Part shown: positions 9,103 through 17,066 of the stretch, piece by piece
Position numbering within the stretch: position 1 is the first letter of the stretch
Layout of the letters: every line of letters begins with the position of its first letter
Source of the DNA: JANOYY01 sp043720395
GTDB lineage: Bacteria > Actinomycetota > Acidimicrobiia > Acidimicrobiales > JANYDT01
Direction: 5' to 3'
NCBI GenBank assembly: GCA_043720395.1
Contig: JAYSSR010000079.1
Coordinates: 11,894 to 75,893 of the forward strand
Length of the DNA stretch: 64,000 nucleotides
Translations under genes and position numbers: made by a program
The notes under the pieces: generated by a model
The model's input: only the letters and a program-made list of their open reading frames with translations
What the model was told of the DNA's origin: nothing
Database searches by the model: none

Positions 9103-9191
9103 GCGGGGGCGGAGCTCCTGGGGCCCGCCCCCGCCCCCTTCGACGTTGGGACGAATCACCTCGCTGAGCGAAGCAATGTGTCCCAACGTCG
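9103..9191 (-). terminator. Two hairpins between DUF4331 and TPR genes
   Basis: Reading in the direction of transcription, the DUF4331 stop is followed by a 12-bp perfect inverted repeat (GTCCCAACGTCG at 9180-9191 with CGACGTTGGGAC at 9141-9152) and then a 10-bp GC-only stem (9125-9134 with 9103-9112). Neither has a T tract, so partial termination, attenuation or mRNA 3' stabilisation of the abundant first gene is more likely than a full stop. Confidence 0.55.
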
Positions 9192-9215
9192 CGGGCTAGG
9201 TCATGCTCGTCAGGC

Positions 9216-10352
9216 TCAGTGAGCCTTGCCGAGGAAGGGCCAGGTTGCCTTGATGTCGGCGTGGGCCGACACGCAGTCCGAGGGGATCGCACCGACCGCA
9301 TCACGGCCGGGAACCTGGTAGCCACCGGTCACGATGTTCAGCTCAGCGTCGATGACGTCATCGCCGAGCGCACGCCCGTTGAGGGGACCCGCGGCCTTGG
9401 TGGCCGTGTCGAAGGTGACCATGTCAGGGATGAGCACACCCGTGAGCGTCTTGACCAGGTCGGCGGAGTACGCGCCCTCCTTGTCAAGGGCCGAGAAGCC
9501 GGCGAGCGTGTCGCTCACGTTCTTCCCAAACTTCGTGGCCTGCTGGCTTGGGGGCGTCGCATTGAAGGCGTCTTTGTCGGGACCGGCGTTGAACACGGCA
9601 TTGATTGCCGGACGGCCCATCTGGTCGATGGCCGCGCCCGTCTTCGCATCGAGGGTCTGCGCCCACACGCCGATCTTGCCGCCGAGTGCTGCGTTCGGCA
9701 GGTCGAGGATGATCGCGTTGGTGTTCAGCGCGGCGAAGAAGTCCACCCCGGCACCAGCGGTGTCACAGAAGCTCTTGCGGCCACGGTCCTGCTTCAGCAC
9801 CACTTGGCGGAAGGCGTCGAGGTCGAAGAAGAACGGATCGGAGCGGATGCCCGCCCACGCCCGTCCGCCGCCTTTGACGTTGGCTTCGGGCATGTTGCTC
9901 GTGCCCTTGGCCACGGAGGTGCCGGTCATGCCGGACGCGGCGGCCGCGCCGGTCAGTTTCGAGACGGTGAAGCCCTGGCGTGGTTGTCCGTCCTTCCCGT
10001 TCTTGCCCGCAGTGAACTTGTAGACGTAGGCAAGGTCGGCGACTGCGTCACCGTTCTGATCGACGTTGACCTTGTAGGCAACATCGGTCGCGTACGTCTT
10101 CGGCGCGATCGCTCCAGCACCGGGGCCGGTCGTGACGACGAGAACCGTGCGACCAGCCTTGTCCGAGTTGAATGCGTACACATCGTTGATGTCGGCGTCA
10201 GGCCGCGCGGACGGCGACGTGAGTCCCGGAGCGTCGAGGTGATCCGCCGCGGTCACGAAGCCGGCGGTCCCGGCACCCGCAATCACCGCGGCGGAGGTTG
10301 CGAGGAGGCCGACAAGTTGGAGTCGACGCTTGGTCGTGGTGGATTTCATCAT
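9216..10352 (-). CDS. DUF4331 family secreted protein
   Basis: A 378-residue protein with an N-terminal signal segment (LQLVGLLATSAAVIAGAGTAG, split across residues ~11-31) followed directly by the ADHLDAP motif at about residue 35 that marks DUF4331. The rest is rich in Asp and Asn turns such as PDADINDVYAF, consistent with a calcium-binding beta-propeller-like fold, though that fold is not visible in the sequence itself. It is first in the operon DUF4331-TPR-NicO transporter. The association suggests an extracellular protein whose folding, metal loading or localisation depends on the two downstream products. The biochemical function of DUF4331 is not established. The double methionine start (10352/10349) has a GGAA-type ribosome-binding site. 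Confidence 0.88.
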   Translation of the reverse strand: MMKSTTTKRRLQLVGLLATSAAVIAGAGTAGFVTAADHLDAPGLTSPSARPDADINDVYAFNSDKAGRTVLVVTTGPGAGAIAPKTYATDVAYKVNVDQNGDAVADLAYVYKFTAGKNGKDGQPRQGFTVSKLTGAAAASGMTGTSVAKGTSNMPEANVKGGGRAWAGIRSDPFFFDLDAFRQVVLKQDRGRKSFCDTAGAGVDFFAALNTNAIILDLPNAALGGKIGVWAQTLDAKTGAAIDQMGRPAINAVFNAGPDKDAFNATPPSQQATKFGKNVSDTLAGFSALDKEGAYSADLVKTLTGVLIPDMVTFDTATKAAGPLNGRALGDDVIDAELNIVTGGYQVPGRDAVGAIPSDCVSAHADIKATWPFLGKAH

Positions 10353-10490
10353 GGGTTCCTTTCCGAGTCACACGTGTTCGTGTGGGTTGGTTACGGAACG
10401 TCATTCGGTGCCGACTCGACCGTGGATTGCCCTTCGCCGGTATTTCCCGCTCAGGTCCTGCGAACCGACCGATTCCGGGCGGCCCCAACT

Positions 10491-10565
10491 TCGCGGTACA
10501 TCCGGTCCGCTCGCGGTACATCTGGCGCGCCCGGACGCACCGCGAAGGCACCGGATGTACCGCGA
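10491..10565. repeat. Palindromic repeat A, copy 2
   Basis: A 75-bp copy bounded by TCGCGGTACATCCGGTCCGC and the matching GGCACCGGATGTACCGCGA arm. It lies in the gap between the DUF4331 gene start and the end of etfA, 42 bases from copy 3 in the same orientation. Confidence 0.9.
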
Positions 10566-10607
10566 CCCTGTTCCACAGCGACCGTGTTCACCGGCCAACG
10601 TTTTTCC

Positions 10608-10682
10608 GCGCGGTACATCCGGTCCGCTCGCGGTACATCCTGCGCGCCCGAACGCACCGCGAAGGCACCGGATGTACCGCGA
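10608..10682. repeat. Palindromic repeat A, copy 3
   Basis: A 75-bp copy nearly identical to copy 2, with the first base of the left arm changed (GCGCGGTAC). It ends 12 bases before the etfA stop. The tandem pair could cap transcription leaving etfA. Confidence 0.9.
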
Positions 10683-10694
10683 CAAAGGGTTGGG

Positions 10695-11675
10695 TCAGGT
10701 GCGCTTGGCGCGCCGGCGTCGGAGTTCGGCGCTGATCGCCGGGACGACCTTGTGCAGATCGCCGATCACGGCGTAGTCGGCCCGGGTAACCATGTTGGCC
10801 TGCGGGTCCGTGTTGATCGCGAGGATCTGCTTGGACGCCATTGCCCCGACCCAGTGCTGGATCGCCCCGGAGATGCCACACGCCAGATAGAGGTCCGGCG
10901 CGATGCGCGTGCCGGTCTGGCCCACCTGATCCGTGTGGTTGCGCCACCCGGCATTGGTCACGGCACGGGAGCATCCCACGACGCCACCAAGCAAGCCGGC
11001 GAGCTCCTCCAGCGGAGCGAAGCCCTCCGGAGATCCGACGCCGCGTCCGCCGCCCACGACGAACGGTGCCGTCGCGAGCGTCACACCAGCAACGCGCTCA
11101 ACCCGATCGGCGACCACAGTACGGGCGAGTGACGGATCCAGCAGCGGTGCGAACTCGTGCACCCCAGGCACCGCTGACGCCTCGACGGACGCGCCCTCGA
11201 ACGCATGCGGGGCAATGCTCAGCAGCAACGTCGAACCGTCGGCCGAGGCCTGCTCCAAGAGCGATCCACCCCACCGCAACCGCACCGCCTCGAAGCCACC
11301 GTCACGAGGCGTGACCTGTGTGCAGTTCGCCACGAACGGCACATCGAGCCGAGCGGCCGCCTGCGCAAGCACCTCGTTCCCTCGATCGGTCCCGCAAGCC
11401 AGCACCGTCGAAATGCTCTGCGCGCGTACCAGCTGCGCGACCACCTCGCCCCACGTCTCCGGGCCGTAGTCCACCAACATGGGGTTGTGCGCCTGGTACA
11501 CCGTCTCGACACCGTGGCCAGCGAGCACGCCGACCAGCGAGTCGGCAGATGCCCCGACCGTAAGCGCGCAGAGCGATACTCCGAGATCCGCCGCAAGCCC
11601 TCGACCGGCCGCCAGCGCCTCCAACGTGGCGGCGGCAAGCAAACCGCGATCGTGCTCAACAAGAACCAGCACCAT
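10695..11675 (-). CDS. etfA: Electron transfer flavoprotein, alpha subunit
   Basis: FAD-binding large subunit of ETF, which takes electrons from flavin dehydrogenases to the quinone pool. The N-terminal alpha/beta domain is followed by the conserved C-terminal FAD domain, recognisable by VVGGGRGVGSPEGF, the GQTGTRIAPDLYLACGISGA segment (positions ~255-274) and INTDPQANM near the end. It has the usual length (326 residues). The ATG at 11675 overlaps the etfB stop in a TGATG arrangement; a GTG one codon earlier (11678) is possible. It follows etfB and a choline-derivative dehydrogenase, so this ETF pair is probably dedicated to that enzyme rather than to general beta-oxidation. Confidence 0.95.
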   Translation of the reverse strand: MVLVLVEHDRGLLAAATLEALAAGRGLAADLGVSLCALTVGASADSLVGVLAGHGVETVYQAHNPMLVDYGPETWGEVVAQLVRAQSISTVLACGTDRGNEVLAQAAARLDVPFVANCTQVTPRDGGFEAVRLRWGGSLLEQASADGSTLLLSIAPHAFEGASVEASAVPGVHEFAPLLDPSLARTVVADRVERVAGVTLATAPFVVGGGRGVGSPEGFAPLEELAGLLGGVVGCSRAVTNAGWRNHTDQVGQTGTRIAPDLYLACGISGAIQHWVGAMASKQILAINTDPQANMVTRADYAVIGDLHKVVPAISAELRRRRAKRT

Positions 11676-12448
11676 CACCGCACCCCCAGGCTCTCCAGCA
11701 GATCAACCACGGCCGACGCCGCCTCCGGACCGTTGCCGAGGATCACCGTGCTCGACGCAACCTCGGTCGGACGCGTCAACATGATCAACCGCTGACCACC
11801 CGGCAACACCGACTCGGCCGAGTAGCGCTGCACCGGCACCTTCTTCGACGCGAGACGCCCCTTCATCGACGGATACCGAGGCAGCGTGATCCCCTCCTTG
11901 ACGCCGACGACCGCTGGCATCGGCAGGCGGTACACCTCCTGCCCGGCGTCGGACTCCCGCCGCACCACCGCAACACCAGCGTCCACCGCCAGACCCTTGC
12001 CACCGTTCACGATCGGACGCCCCAGCGCAACCGCGCACCGCACCCCAACCTGGAAGCCACCCGAGTCGGCGGACTCGTTCCCGAACAGGATCAGGTCGAA
12101 CGGCCCGTCGGCCGCCTCCAGAGCAACGATCGCCGAGGTGATCGCGGCGGCCGTGCGCTGCGGGTCCCAGTCCGCACCGTCGGTCGGTATCAACACCGCA
12201 GCAGACATGCCGACGCTGAGCGCGTACCGGAGTTGCTCCTCCGCATCGGAAGGGCCGAGCGTGAGCACCGTCGCCGATCCCCCGTGGGCCTCGATGAGCT
12301 GCACGGCGGCCTCCACTGCGCACTCCTCATGCGGCGAGGTGGTGAACCCGAGGAACGCGGTGTCGACGGCGAGGCCGTCGTCGGTGATATTGATCCGTGC
12401 GCCCGGAGCGGGTACCCGCTTGACGCACACCAGGATGCGCAACGTCAT
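11675..12448 (-). CDS. etfB: Electron transfer flavoprotein, beta subunit
   Basis: AMP-binding small ETF subunit, 257 residues. The N-terminus MTLRILVCVKRVPAP and the motif GNESADSGGFQVGVRCAVALG (split at ~residues 122-142) are typical, as is the VKEGITLPRYPSMKGRL stretch near residue 185. It lies one base after the stop of the dimethylglycine/sarcosine dehydrogenase gene and is translationally coupled to etfA. The three genes thus form one operon in which the dehydrogenase reduces its own ETF. Confidence 0.95.
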   Translation of the reverse strand: MTLRILVCVKRVPAPGARINITDDGLAVDTAFLGFTTSPHEECAVEAAVQLIEAHGGSATVLTLGPSDAEEQLRYALSVGMSAAVLIPTDGADWDPQRTAAAITSAIVALEAADGPFDLILFGNESADSGGFQVGVRCAVALGRPIVNGGKGLAVDAGVAVVRRESDAGQEVYRLPMPAVVGVKEGITLPRYPSMKGRLASKKVPVQRYSAESVLPGGQRLIMLTRPTEVASSTVILGNGPEAASAVVDLLESLGVR

Positions 12449-12449
12449 C

Positions 12450-14972
12450 TCAGGACTTCATCCGGCTGTCTTCGGGATCGAACAATGGCTGCGAACCCAC
12501 CCGAGCGACCGTTACGGGATAAAGGTCGTTCAGATACATCACCTGCAGCTTCGTGCCCTCTACCGCATGTTCCGGCGGGAGATACGCGAGCAGCAGGTAC
12601 TGGCCGAGCGACGGCGCTGCGCCCGCGGTGGTGACCCGCGAAACGCGGCCGTGAGCGTCGACGATCCGCTCACCGGCGAGCGTCAGAATCGGCTCCGCCC
12701 CACCCATCATGTAGCGGTCGACGCCGTCGGTTGCTGAGCGCAGCGAGTCGACCGTAAGTGTGCAGAGGGTCGCGACCGGGGCAGCGTCACGAGTGGCAAG
12801 GTATGCGGACTTACCGATGAAGTCGGCACCCTTCACCTTCGGACGTGCGAGACCCGCCTCTACCGGCGAGTACTCGCAGTCGAGCTCCGAGCCCATGAGG
12901 CGGTAGCCCTTCTCGATACGGCCCGTCAGGCCGTACACGCCGATACCAACCGGGACGATCCCGAACGAGGCACCGGCGGCCGCGATCGAGTCCCACAACC
13001 GGAGCCCGTGCTCGACCTTCGTGGTGATCTCCCAGCCCGACTCGCCGACGTAGGAGATACGGAACATGTTGACCGGCACACCATCGAGCAGAGTCTCGCG
13101 CACCGACCCATACGGGAAGCCCATCTGCGAAAGGTCTTCCGACGTGAGCTTCGAGACGGTGGCGACGGCGTTCGGGCCCCACACGCCAATCGTGCACAGC
13201 CCACCGCTCATGTCGGTGAAGCGCACCGAACCGTCGGTCGGCAGATGGCGGTTGATCCAGTGATTGTCACGCGCTCCGTCGAAAGCACCGGTGATCACGC
13301 GGTAGCGATCGACCCCGAGACGCTGGATGGTGAAGTCGGCCCGGAAGCCACCATTCGGAGCGAGCATCGGCGTGTACACGGAACGTCCGACCGCCACGTC
13401 AACGTGGTTGACACACAGGTACTGCAAGGCGGCCATCGCGCCCGGGCCGGTAACGTCGAACTGGTTGAACGCGGTGAGATCCACCATCGCGACCGACTCG
13501 CGCATGGCCAGGTGCTCGGCGTTGATGATCGGGCTCCACCAGCGGGCGTCCCATTCCATCTCGCGGTCACGACATTGATCTGCGTACTTAGGAATCAGCG
13601 CCGCGTTCGAGGCGTACCACTGCGGACGCTCCCAGCCACGTGCGTCGAAGAACACCGCACCGAGCGCCTCCTCACGTGCGTAGAACGGGCTGCGACGCAT
13701 GCCACGCTCGCTCCCCCACTGCTCACGGGGATGCACGATGCCGTACGTCTTGTTGAAGTGCTCAGCACACCGAGCGAGGATGTGATGCTCAGTTCGTTCG
13801 TGCGCATACAACCGGCTGATGTCGGACTGGTGACCGTCGATGTGCATCGGGTAGCCATTTGTCATCCACTCGGCCACGAGCTTCGCGATGCCCGGACCTT
13901 CCTTGATCCACACAGCGGCCGCCGACCACAGGTTGCGCACCTCCGTAGTCTCGCCAAGCACGGGGAACGCATCGGGCGTGAGCGACAGGAGGCCATTGAT
14001 CGCGTAGCGGATCTCGGCATCGCCGAGCATCTCCATCAGGTCGATGGCCTGCTCCATCTGCGGATCGAAATCATCCTGCGTGAGCGGCAACTCGGTCGGC
14101 GACAGCGCCGACGCCTCGTTCGACGGGATGTCGTCCGGGTGCATAAAGATTGGTCGGTGCGCATACGATCCGACCTCCATCGATCCCGCCGACTGCCGCT
14201 CGTAGCAGAACGTGTCCATGTCGCGGATGATCGGATACGCGACCTCCTTGCCCGACTGCTGGAGGATGTCGATCGGGCCGACGTCGGCCATCTGGTGCAC
14301 CGCCGGTGTGAGCGGAATCGTGGCACCGGCCATCTTCGCAATTCGGGGGCTCCACACGCCGCAGGCGATGACCACGTGCTCGGCCTCGATGCGTCCCTTG
14401 TCGGTGACGACCGCCTTGATCGTGCCGTCGACGACCTCCATCGAGAACACCTCGGTGTTCGCGAACACCTGGAGGACGCCCTTGCCGATCGCTTCCTCGC
14501 GCATCAGCGTCCCCGTCTGCAGCGAGTCGACCACGCTGACCGACGGCGTGTAGAACCCGCCGAGGATGATGTCCTCGTTGATGAACGGTACGAGCGCCTT
14601 GACCTCCGCCGGCGTCACCAGGGTCGCCTCGATGCCCCAGGCCTTCGCTGAAGTGATGCGGCGCCGGAACTCGTGCATCCGCTCCTCGGTGCGGGCGACC
14701 TCGATGCCGCCGCACGTGGAGTTCAGCCCCAGCTCCTCGTACTGCTGCTGGCTGTCGAGGGTGAGCAGCGCCATCTCCTTGTTGTGGTCCGTCGGGAAGA
14801 TGAAGTTCGATGCATGCCCGGTCGACCCGCCGGGGTTCGGCAGCGGTCCCTTGTCGATAAGCACGAGGTCGGTCCATCCGAGCCGGGACAGATGACCGAC
14901 GAGACAGTTGCCGACGATGCCGGCACCGATCACGACGCAGCGGGCTTTGGCGGGGAATGCGGTTTCGGACAT
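12450..14972 (-). CDS. FAD-dependent dimethylglycine/sarcosine-type dehydrogenase with GcvT domain
   Basis: An 840-residue two-part enzyme. Residues ~10-390 form a DAO-type FAD domain with the dinucleotide motif VVIGAGIVGNCLVGHLSRLG and the GGSTGHASNF segment around the covalent-flavin His region of this family. A linker follows, and the C-terminal ~400 residues are a GcvT-like tetrahydrofolate-binding aminomethyltransferase unit, including SYVGESGWEITTKVEHGLRLW-like text and GYRLMGSELDCEYSPVEAGL. Such proteins oxidise N-methyl groups of dimethylglycine, sarcosine or related amines and hand the C1 unit to folate, with electrons to ETF, which is encoded immediately downstream. The start at 14972 is supported by a GGAGGG ribosome-binding site. 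The exact substrate is unresolved. Confidence 0.88.
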   Translation of the reverse strand: MSETAFPAKARCVVIGAGIVGNCLVGHLSRLGWTDLVLIDKGPLPNPGGSTGHASNFIFPTDHNKEMALLTLDSQQQYEELGLNSTCGGIEVARTEERMHEFRRRITSAKAWGIEATLVTPAEVKALVPFINEDIILGGFYTPSVSVVDSLQTGTLMREEAIGKGVLQVFANTEVFSMEVVDGTIKAVVTDKGRIEAEHVVIACGVWSPRIAKMAGATIPLTPAVHQMADVGPIDILQQSGKEVAYPIIRDMDTFCYERQSAGSMEVGSYAHRPIFMHPDDIPSNEASALSPTELPLTQDDFDPQMEQAIDLMEMLGDAEIRYAINGLLSLTPDAFPVLGETTEVRNLWSAAAVWIKEGPGIAKLVAEWMTNGYPMHIDGHQSDISRLYAHERTEHHILARCAEHFNKTYGIVHPREQWGSERGMRRSPFYAREEALGAVFFDARGWERPQWYASNAALIPKYADQCRDREMEWDARWWSPIINAEHLAMRESVAMVDLTAFNQFDVTGPGAMAALQYLCVNHVDVAVGRSVYTPMLAPNGGFRADFTIQRLGVDRYRVITGAFDGARDNHWINRHLPTDGSVRFTDMSGGLCTIGVWGPNAVATVSKLTSEDLSQMGFPYGSVRETLLDGVPVNMFRISYVGESGWEITTKVEHGLRLWDSIAAAGASFGIVPVGIGVYGLTGRIEKGYRLMGSELDCEYSPVEAGLARPKVKGADFIGKSAYLATRDAAPVATLCTLTVDSLRSATDGVDRYMMGGAEPILTLAGERIVDAHGRVSRVTTAGAAPSLGQYLLLAYLPPEHAVEGTKLQVMYLNDLYPVTVARVGSQPLFDPEDSRMKS

Positions 14973-15004
14973 GGGCCCTCCAGGGCAGCGACGCAAGATC
15001 TTGT

Positions 15005-15018
15005 GTACGCAAGCGTAC
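15005..15018. promoter_or_regulatory. Candidate operator GTACGC-AA-GCGTAC
   Basis: A perfect inverted repeat with 6-bp arms lies 33 bases upstream of the dehydrogenase start, between that gene and the divergent GntR-family regulator gene. Size, symmetry and position fit a GntR/FadR-type operator. Confidence 0.6.
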
Positions 15019-15098
15019 GTTCCGTGTCTGTCGCCGACCAGCATTTCCGCTGCTCAGGGGGCTTCTTGGGCCCGAGGCGGCGGACACGGAACGTATGC
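15013..15098. promoter_or_regulatory. Long inverted repeat between divergent promoters
   Basis: A 23-base arm at 15013-15035 (core TACGTTCCGTGT) is repeated in inverse orientation at 15076-15098 with three mismatches, separated by 40 bases. Each arm lies near one of the two divergent genes, suggesting a paired regulator site or a looping operator. Confidence 0.5.
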
Positions 15099-15110
15099 GA
15101 TGCGCAACTA

Positions 15111-15866
15111 GTGTACAAAAGATATATCAGCCGATACGATCTGTCCATCGCGTCGAACACGAACCCGCACCCGCACCCGCACCCGAGGAAACCCGCCCGT
15201 ATCTCCCTGGGCGAACAGGCGTATCAGCGTCTTCGCGAGCTAATTGTGCGCGTCGAGCTGGCACCCGGAGCACTCCTCTCCGAGGACGAGCTGCAGACGC
15301 TCACGGGCATCGGCCGCACCCCGATTCGTGAGGCGCTGCAACGGCTCGAGCGCGACAAGCTCGTGCGGATCATGCCCCGCCGCGGCGTCATGGTCTCCCC
15401 GATCGACCTAGGCGACCTTGCACTGCTCTACGAAAGCCGGGCGATGCTCGAACCTCACGTCCACCGCCTCGCCGCGGCGCGTGGCGACGAGCGTCAGTGG
15501 ACCGTCATCGAGGCGGCCCTCGACCACGTCGACGAACTCGGGGTCGCCGCCACGTGGGCCGATTTGCTCGACGCTGACCGTGTGTGCCACGAACAGGTCT
15601 GGGCAGCGTCGGCGAACCGGTTTCTCACCGAGACGCTGGACATGCTCTACACCCAGAGCCAGCGCCTGTGGCATCAGTACGTCCGCGACGTGTCCGACCT
15701 CCGCTCTGCCCTCGCGGAGCACCGCCTCGTCCTCGCCGCGTTACGGGCCGGTGATGGCGAGACTGCCGCGACGCTGATGGAGAACCACGTCCGCAGCTTC
15801 GAGAACCAGATCCGCAAGGTCCTCCAGCGCTGGCTCGGCCGGGCCGCCACACCCCTCGACTCCTGA
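15111..15866 (+). CDS. GntR-family (FadR subfamily) transcriptional regulator
   Basis: The N-terminal winged helix (EQAYQRLRELIVRVELAPGA, then LQTLTGIGRTPIREALQRLE) is the GntR DNA-binding domain. The all-helical C-terminal part, with Asp/His residues such as DRVCHEQVWAAS and LAEHRLVLAALRAGD, is the FCD effector domain that usually binds a small acid through a metal. It is divergent from the dehydrogenase-ETF operon and probably controls it in response to an N-methylated amine or its product. The start is uncertain: GTG at 15111 gives 251 residues, with a low-complexity Pro-His run (HPHPHPRKPA) before the helix-turn-helix. Confidence 0.85.
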   Translation: MYKRYISRYDLSIASNTNPHPHPHPRKPARISLGEQAYQRLRELIVRVELAPGALLSEDELQTLTGIGRTPIREALQRLERDKLVRIMPRRGVMVSPIDLGDLALLYESRAMLEPHVHRLAAARGDERQWTVIEAALDHVDELGVAATWADLLDADRVCHEQVWAASANRFLTETLDMLYTQSQRLWHQYVRDVSDLRSALAEHRLVLAALRAGDGETAATLMENHVRSFENQIRKVLQRWLGRAATPLDS

Positions 15867-15965
15867 CTCGACGTTGCACAAATCCGTCACCGATCGAGGG
15901 AATGTCCCCAATGGCGATTGCTCAGACCAGGCGGAGTTGATATCACGAGATAACAGAGGAGCGCA

Positions 15966-16250
15966 ATGACCGACATCCTGATCCGAGAAGTCCCCGACGA
16001 CGTGTCGTTTCGGATCACCAATCGCGGATCGGTTCGGCACAACCTGAAGATCGTCGGGCTTGGTCAGAGCCCCGACCTCCGACGGCCCGCTCGGTTTCAG
16101 CATCAACGGGAAGGGCTTCCCGGCGAGATCGCCGATTGCGACCAAACGACATGTTCACGGCCACGATCACCACCGCCGGCGACCGCGTCCATGTATTGAC
16201 GCGTCACGCCGGTCGCTCGCCGCGATCGATCCCAGCTTCGCCACCCGATA
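15966..16250 (+). pseudogene. Decayed cupredoxin / multicopper-oxidase fragment
   Basis: The first ~37 codons read as a protein containing VSFRITNRGSVRHNLKIVG, the pattern of a cupredoxin strand with a copper-ligand His. The similarity continues in a second frame as GFSINGKGFPA and in a third as TTAGDRVHVL, the usual order in multicopper oxidases or cupredoxin domains. The frame changes show that the gene is broken. The remaining bases to about 16490 hold a short hydrophobic stretch (AAFVAAILACVVVLNN) in the forward frame but no complete gene. Confidence 0.45.
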
Positions 16251-16508
16251 TGACCCGACACGCCTCTCCCCCGGTTCCCCGCTCAGCGCGTCAGAGGTGA
16301 TAGCGGCCGAGGCGAAGAGCCGTGGGCGGTGCGGAGCCTTGGAGCAGCCGCCGATGAGCAACGTCCGACGCAGATGTTTCGTCTCGCCGAAACGAACGCC
16401 GCGTTCGTTGCGGCGATCCTCGCGTGCGTTGTTGTGCTGAACAACCTGCACCACGCGGTCCACTGATCTCAATTCTCCGAGCGTGGCTTCTCTCTCGGTG
16501 GGCTCAGC

Positions 16509-17066
16509 TCAGCGCACCCAGTGGCCCGGATCGAGCATCAGCACCGCGGCCCGCACACATTCAGCGGACTGGCCGGGCGACAGTTCGTCGACGTCGACCA
16601 CGGCATGCGCGGCGTCGGCGTAGATAGGCGCACGCTCCACGGTGAGCTGGCGGATGCGCCCCACGGGATTGCCCGCGAGCAGCGGTCGCCCGCCGCCGCC
16701 GCCGTTGCGCTCCACCAGCGTTTCTGCGGTCGCCCGCAACCACACCACCGCGGCACGGTCGCGCAACACCATGCGACTTGAATCGCGCAGCACTGCGCCG
16801 CCACCGACCGAGACGACAGCGGCGACCCGTGATGCGAGACACCGCTCCAGCAACTCCGCCTCCGCGTCACGAAACCACTGCTCACCCTTGTTGGTGAACA
16901 TCTCGGAGATGGGCATGCCGTGCTCCTCGACCAGCACCGCGTCGAGGTCGATCACCGCACGGTCAACCTGAGCGGCAAGGATGCGCCCGATCGTGGTCTT
17001 GCCACAGCCCATCATGCCGACGAGCGCGATGTGCGGACGTCCGACCGGCCCGGCGTCCGCTATCAC
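16509..17066 (-). CDS. aroK: Shikimate kinase
   Basis: ATP-dependent phosphorylation of shikimate in aromatic amino acid synthesis. A 185-residue protein with Walker A GMMGCGKTTIGR at about residues 17-28, the shikimate-binding DLDA motif after it, GEQWFRDAEAE, a GGG motif (SVGGGAVLR) and the lid region RNGGGGGRPLL. It overlaps the aroC stop by ATGA (17063-17066), so the two are translated together. It is the last gene of a long minus-strand housekeeping run. Confidence 0.95.
   Translation of the reverse strand: MIADAGPVGRPHIALVGMMGCGKTTIGRILAAQVDRAVIDLDAVLVEEHGMPISEMFTNKGEQWFRDAEAELLERCLASRVAAVVSVGGGAVLRDSSRMVLRDRAAVVWLRATAETLVERNGGGGGRPLLAGNPVGRIRQLTVERAPIYADAAHAVVDVDELSPGQSAECVRAAVLMLDPGHWVR

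Noticed and set aside
10491..10682. Possible CRISPR-like array from two similar palindromic repeats
   Set aside because: Only two units, a single 42-base gap, and the same repeat is scattered singly elsewhere; no cas genes are present.
13008..14651. 547-codon plus-strand open frame
   Set aside because: Antisense to the dehydrogenase gene, with His/Arg-rich composition and no recognisable domain.
15165..15186. CCGCAC short tandem repeat as regulatory element
   Set aside because: It encodes a Pro-His run in the regulator's N-terminus and is simple low-complexity sequence.
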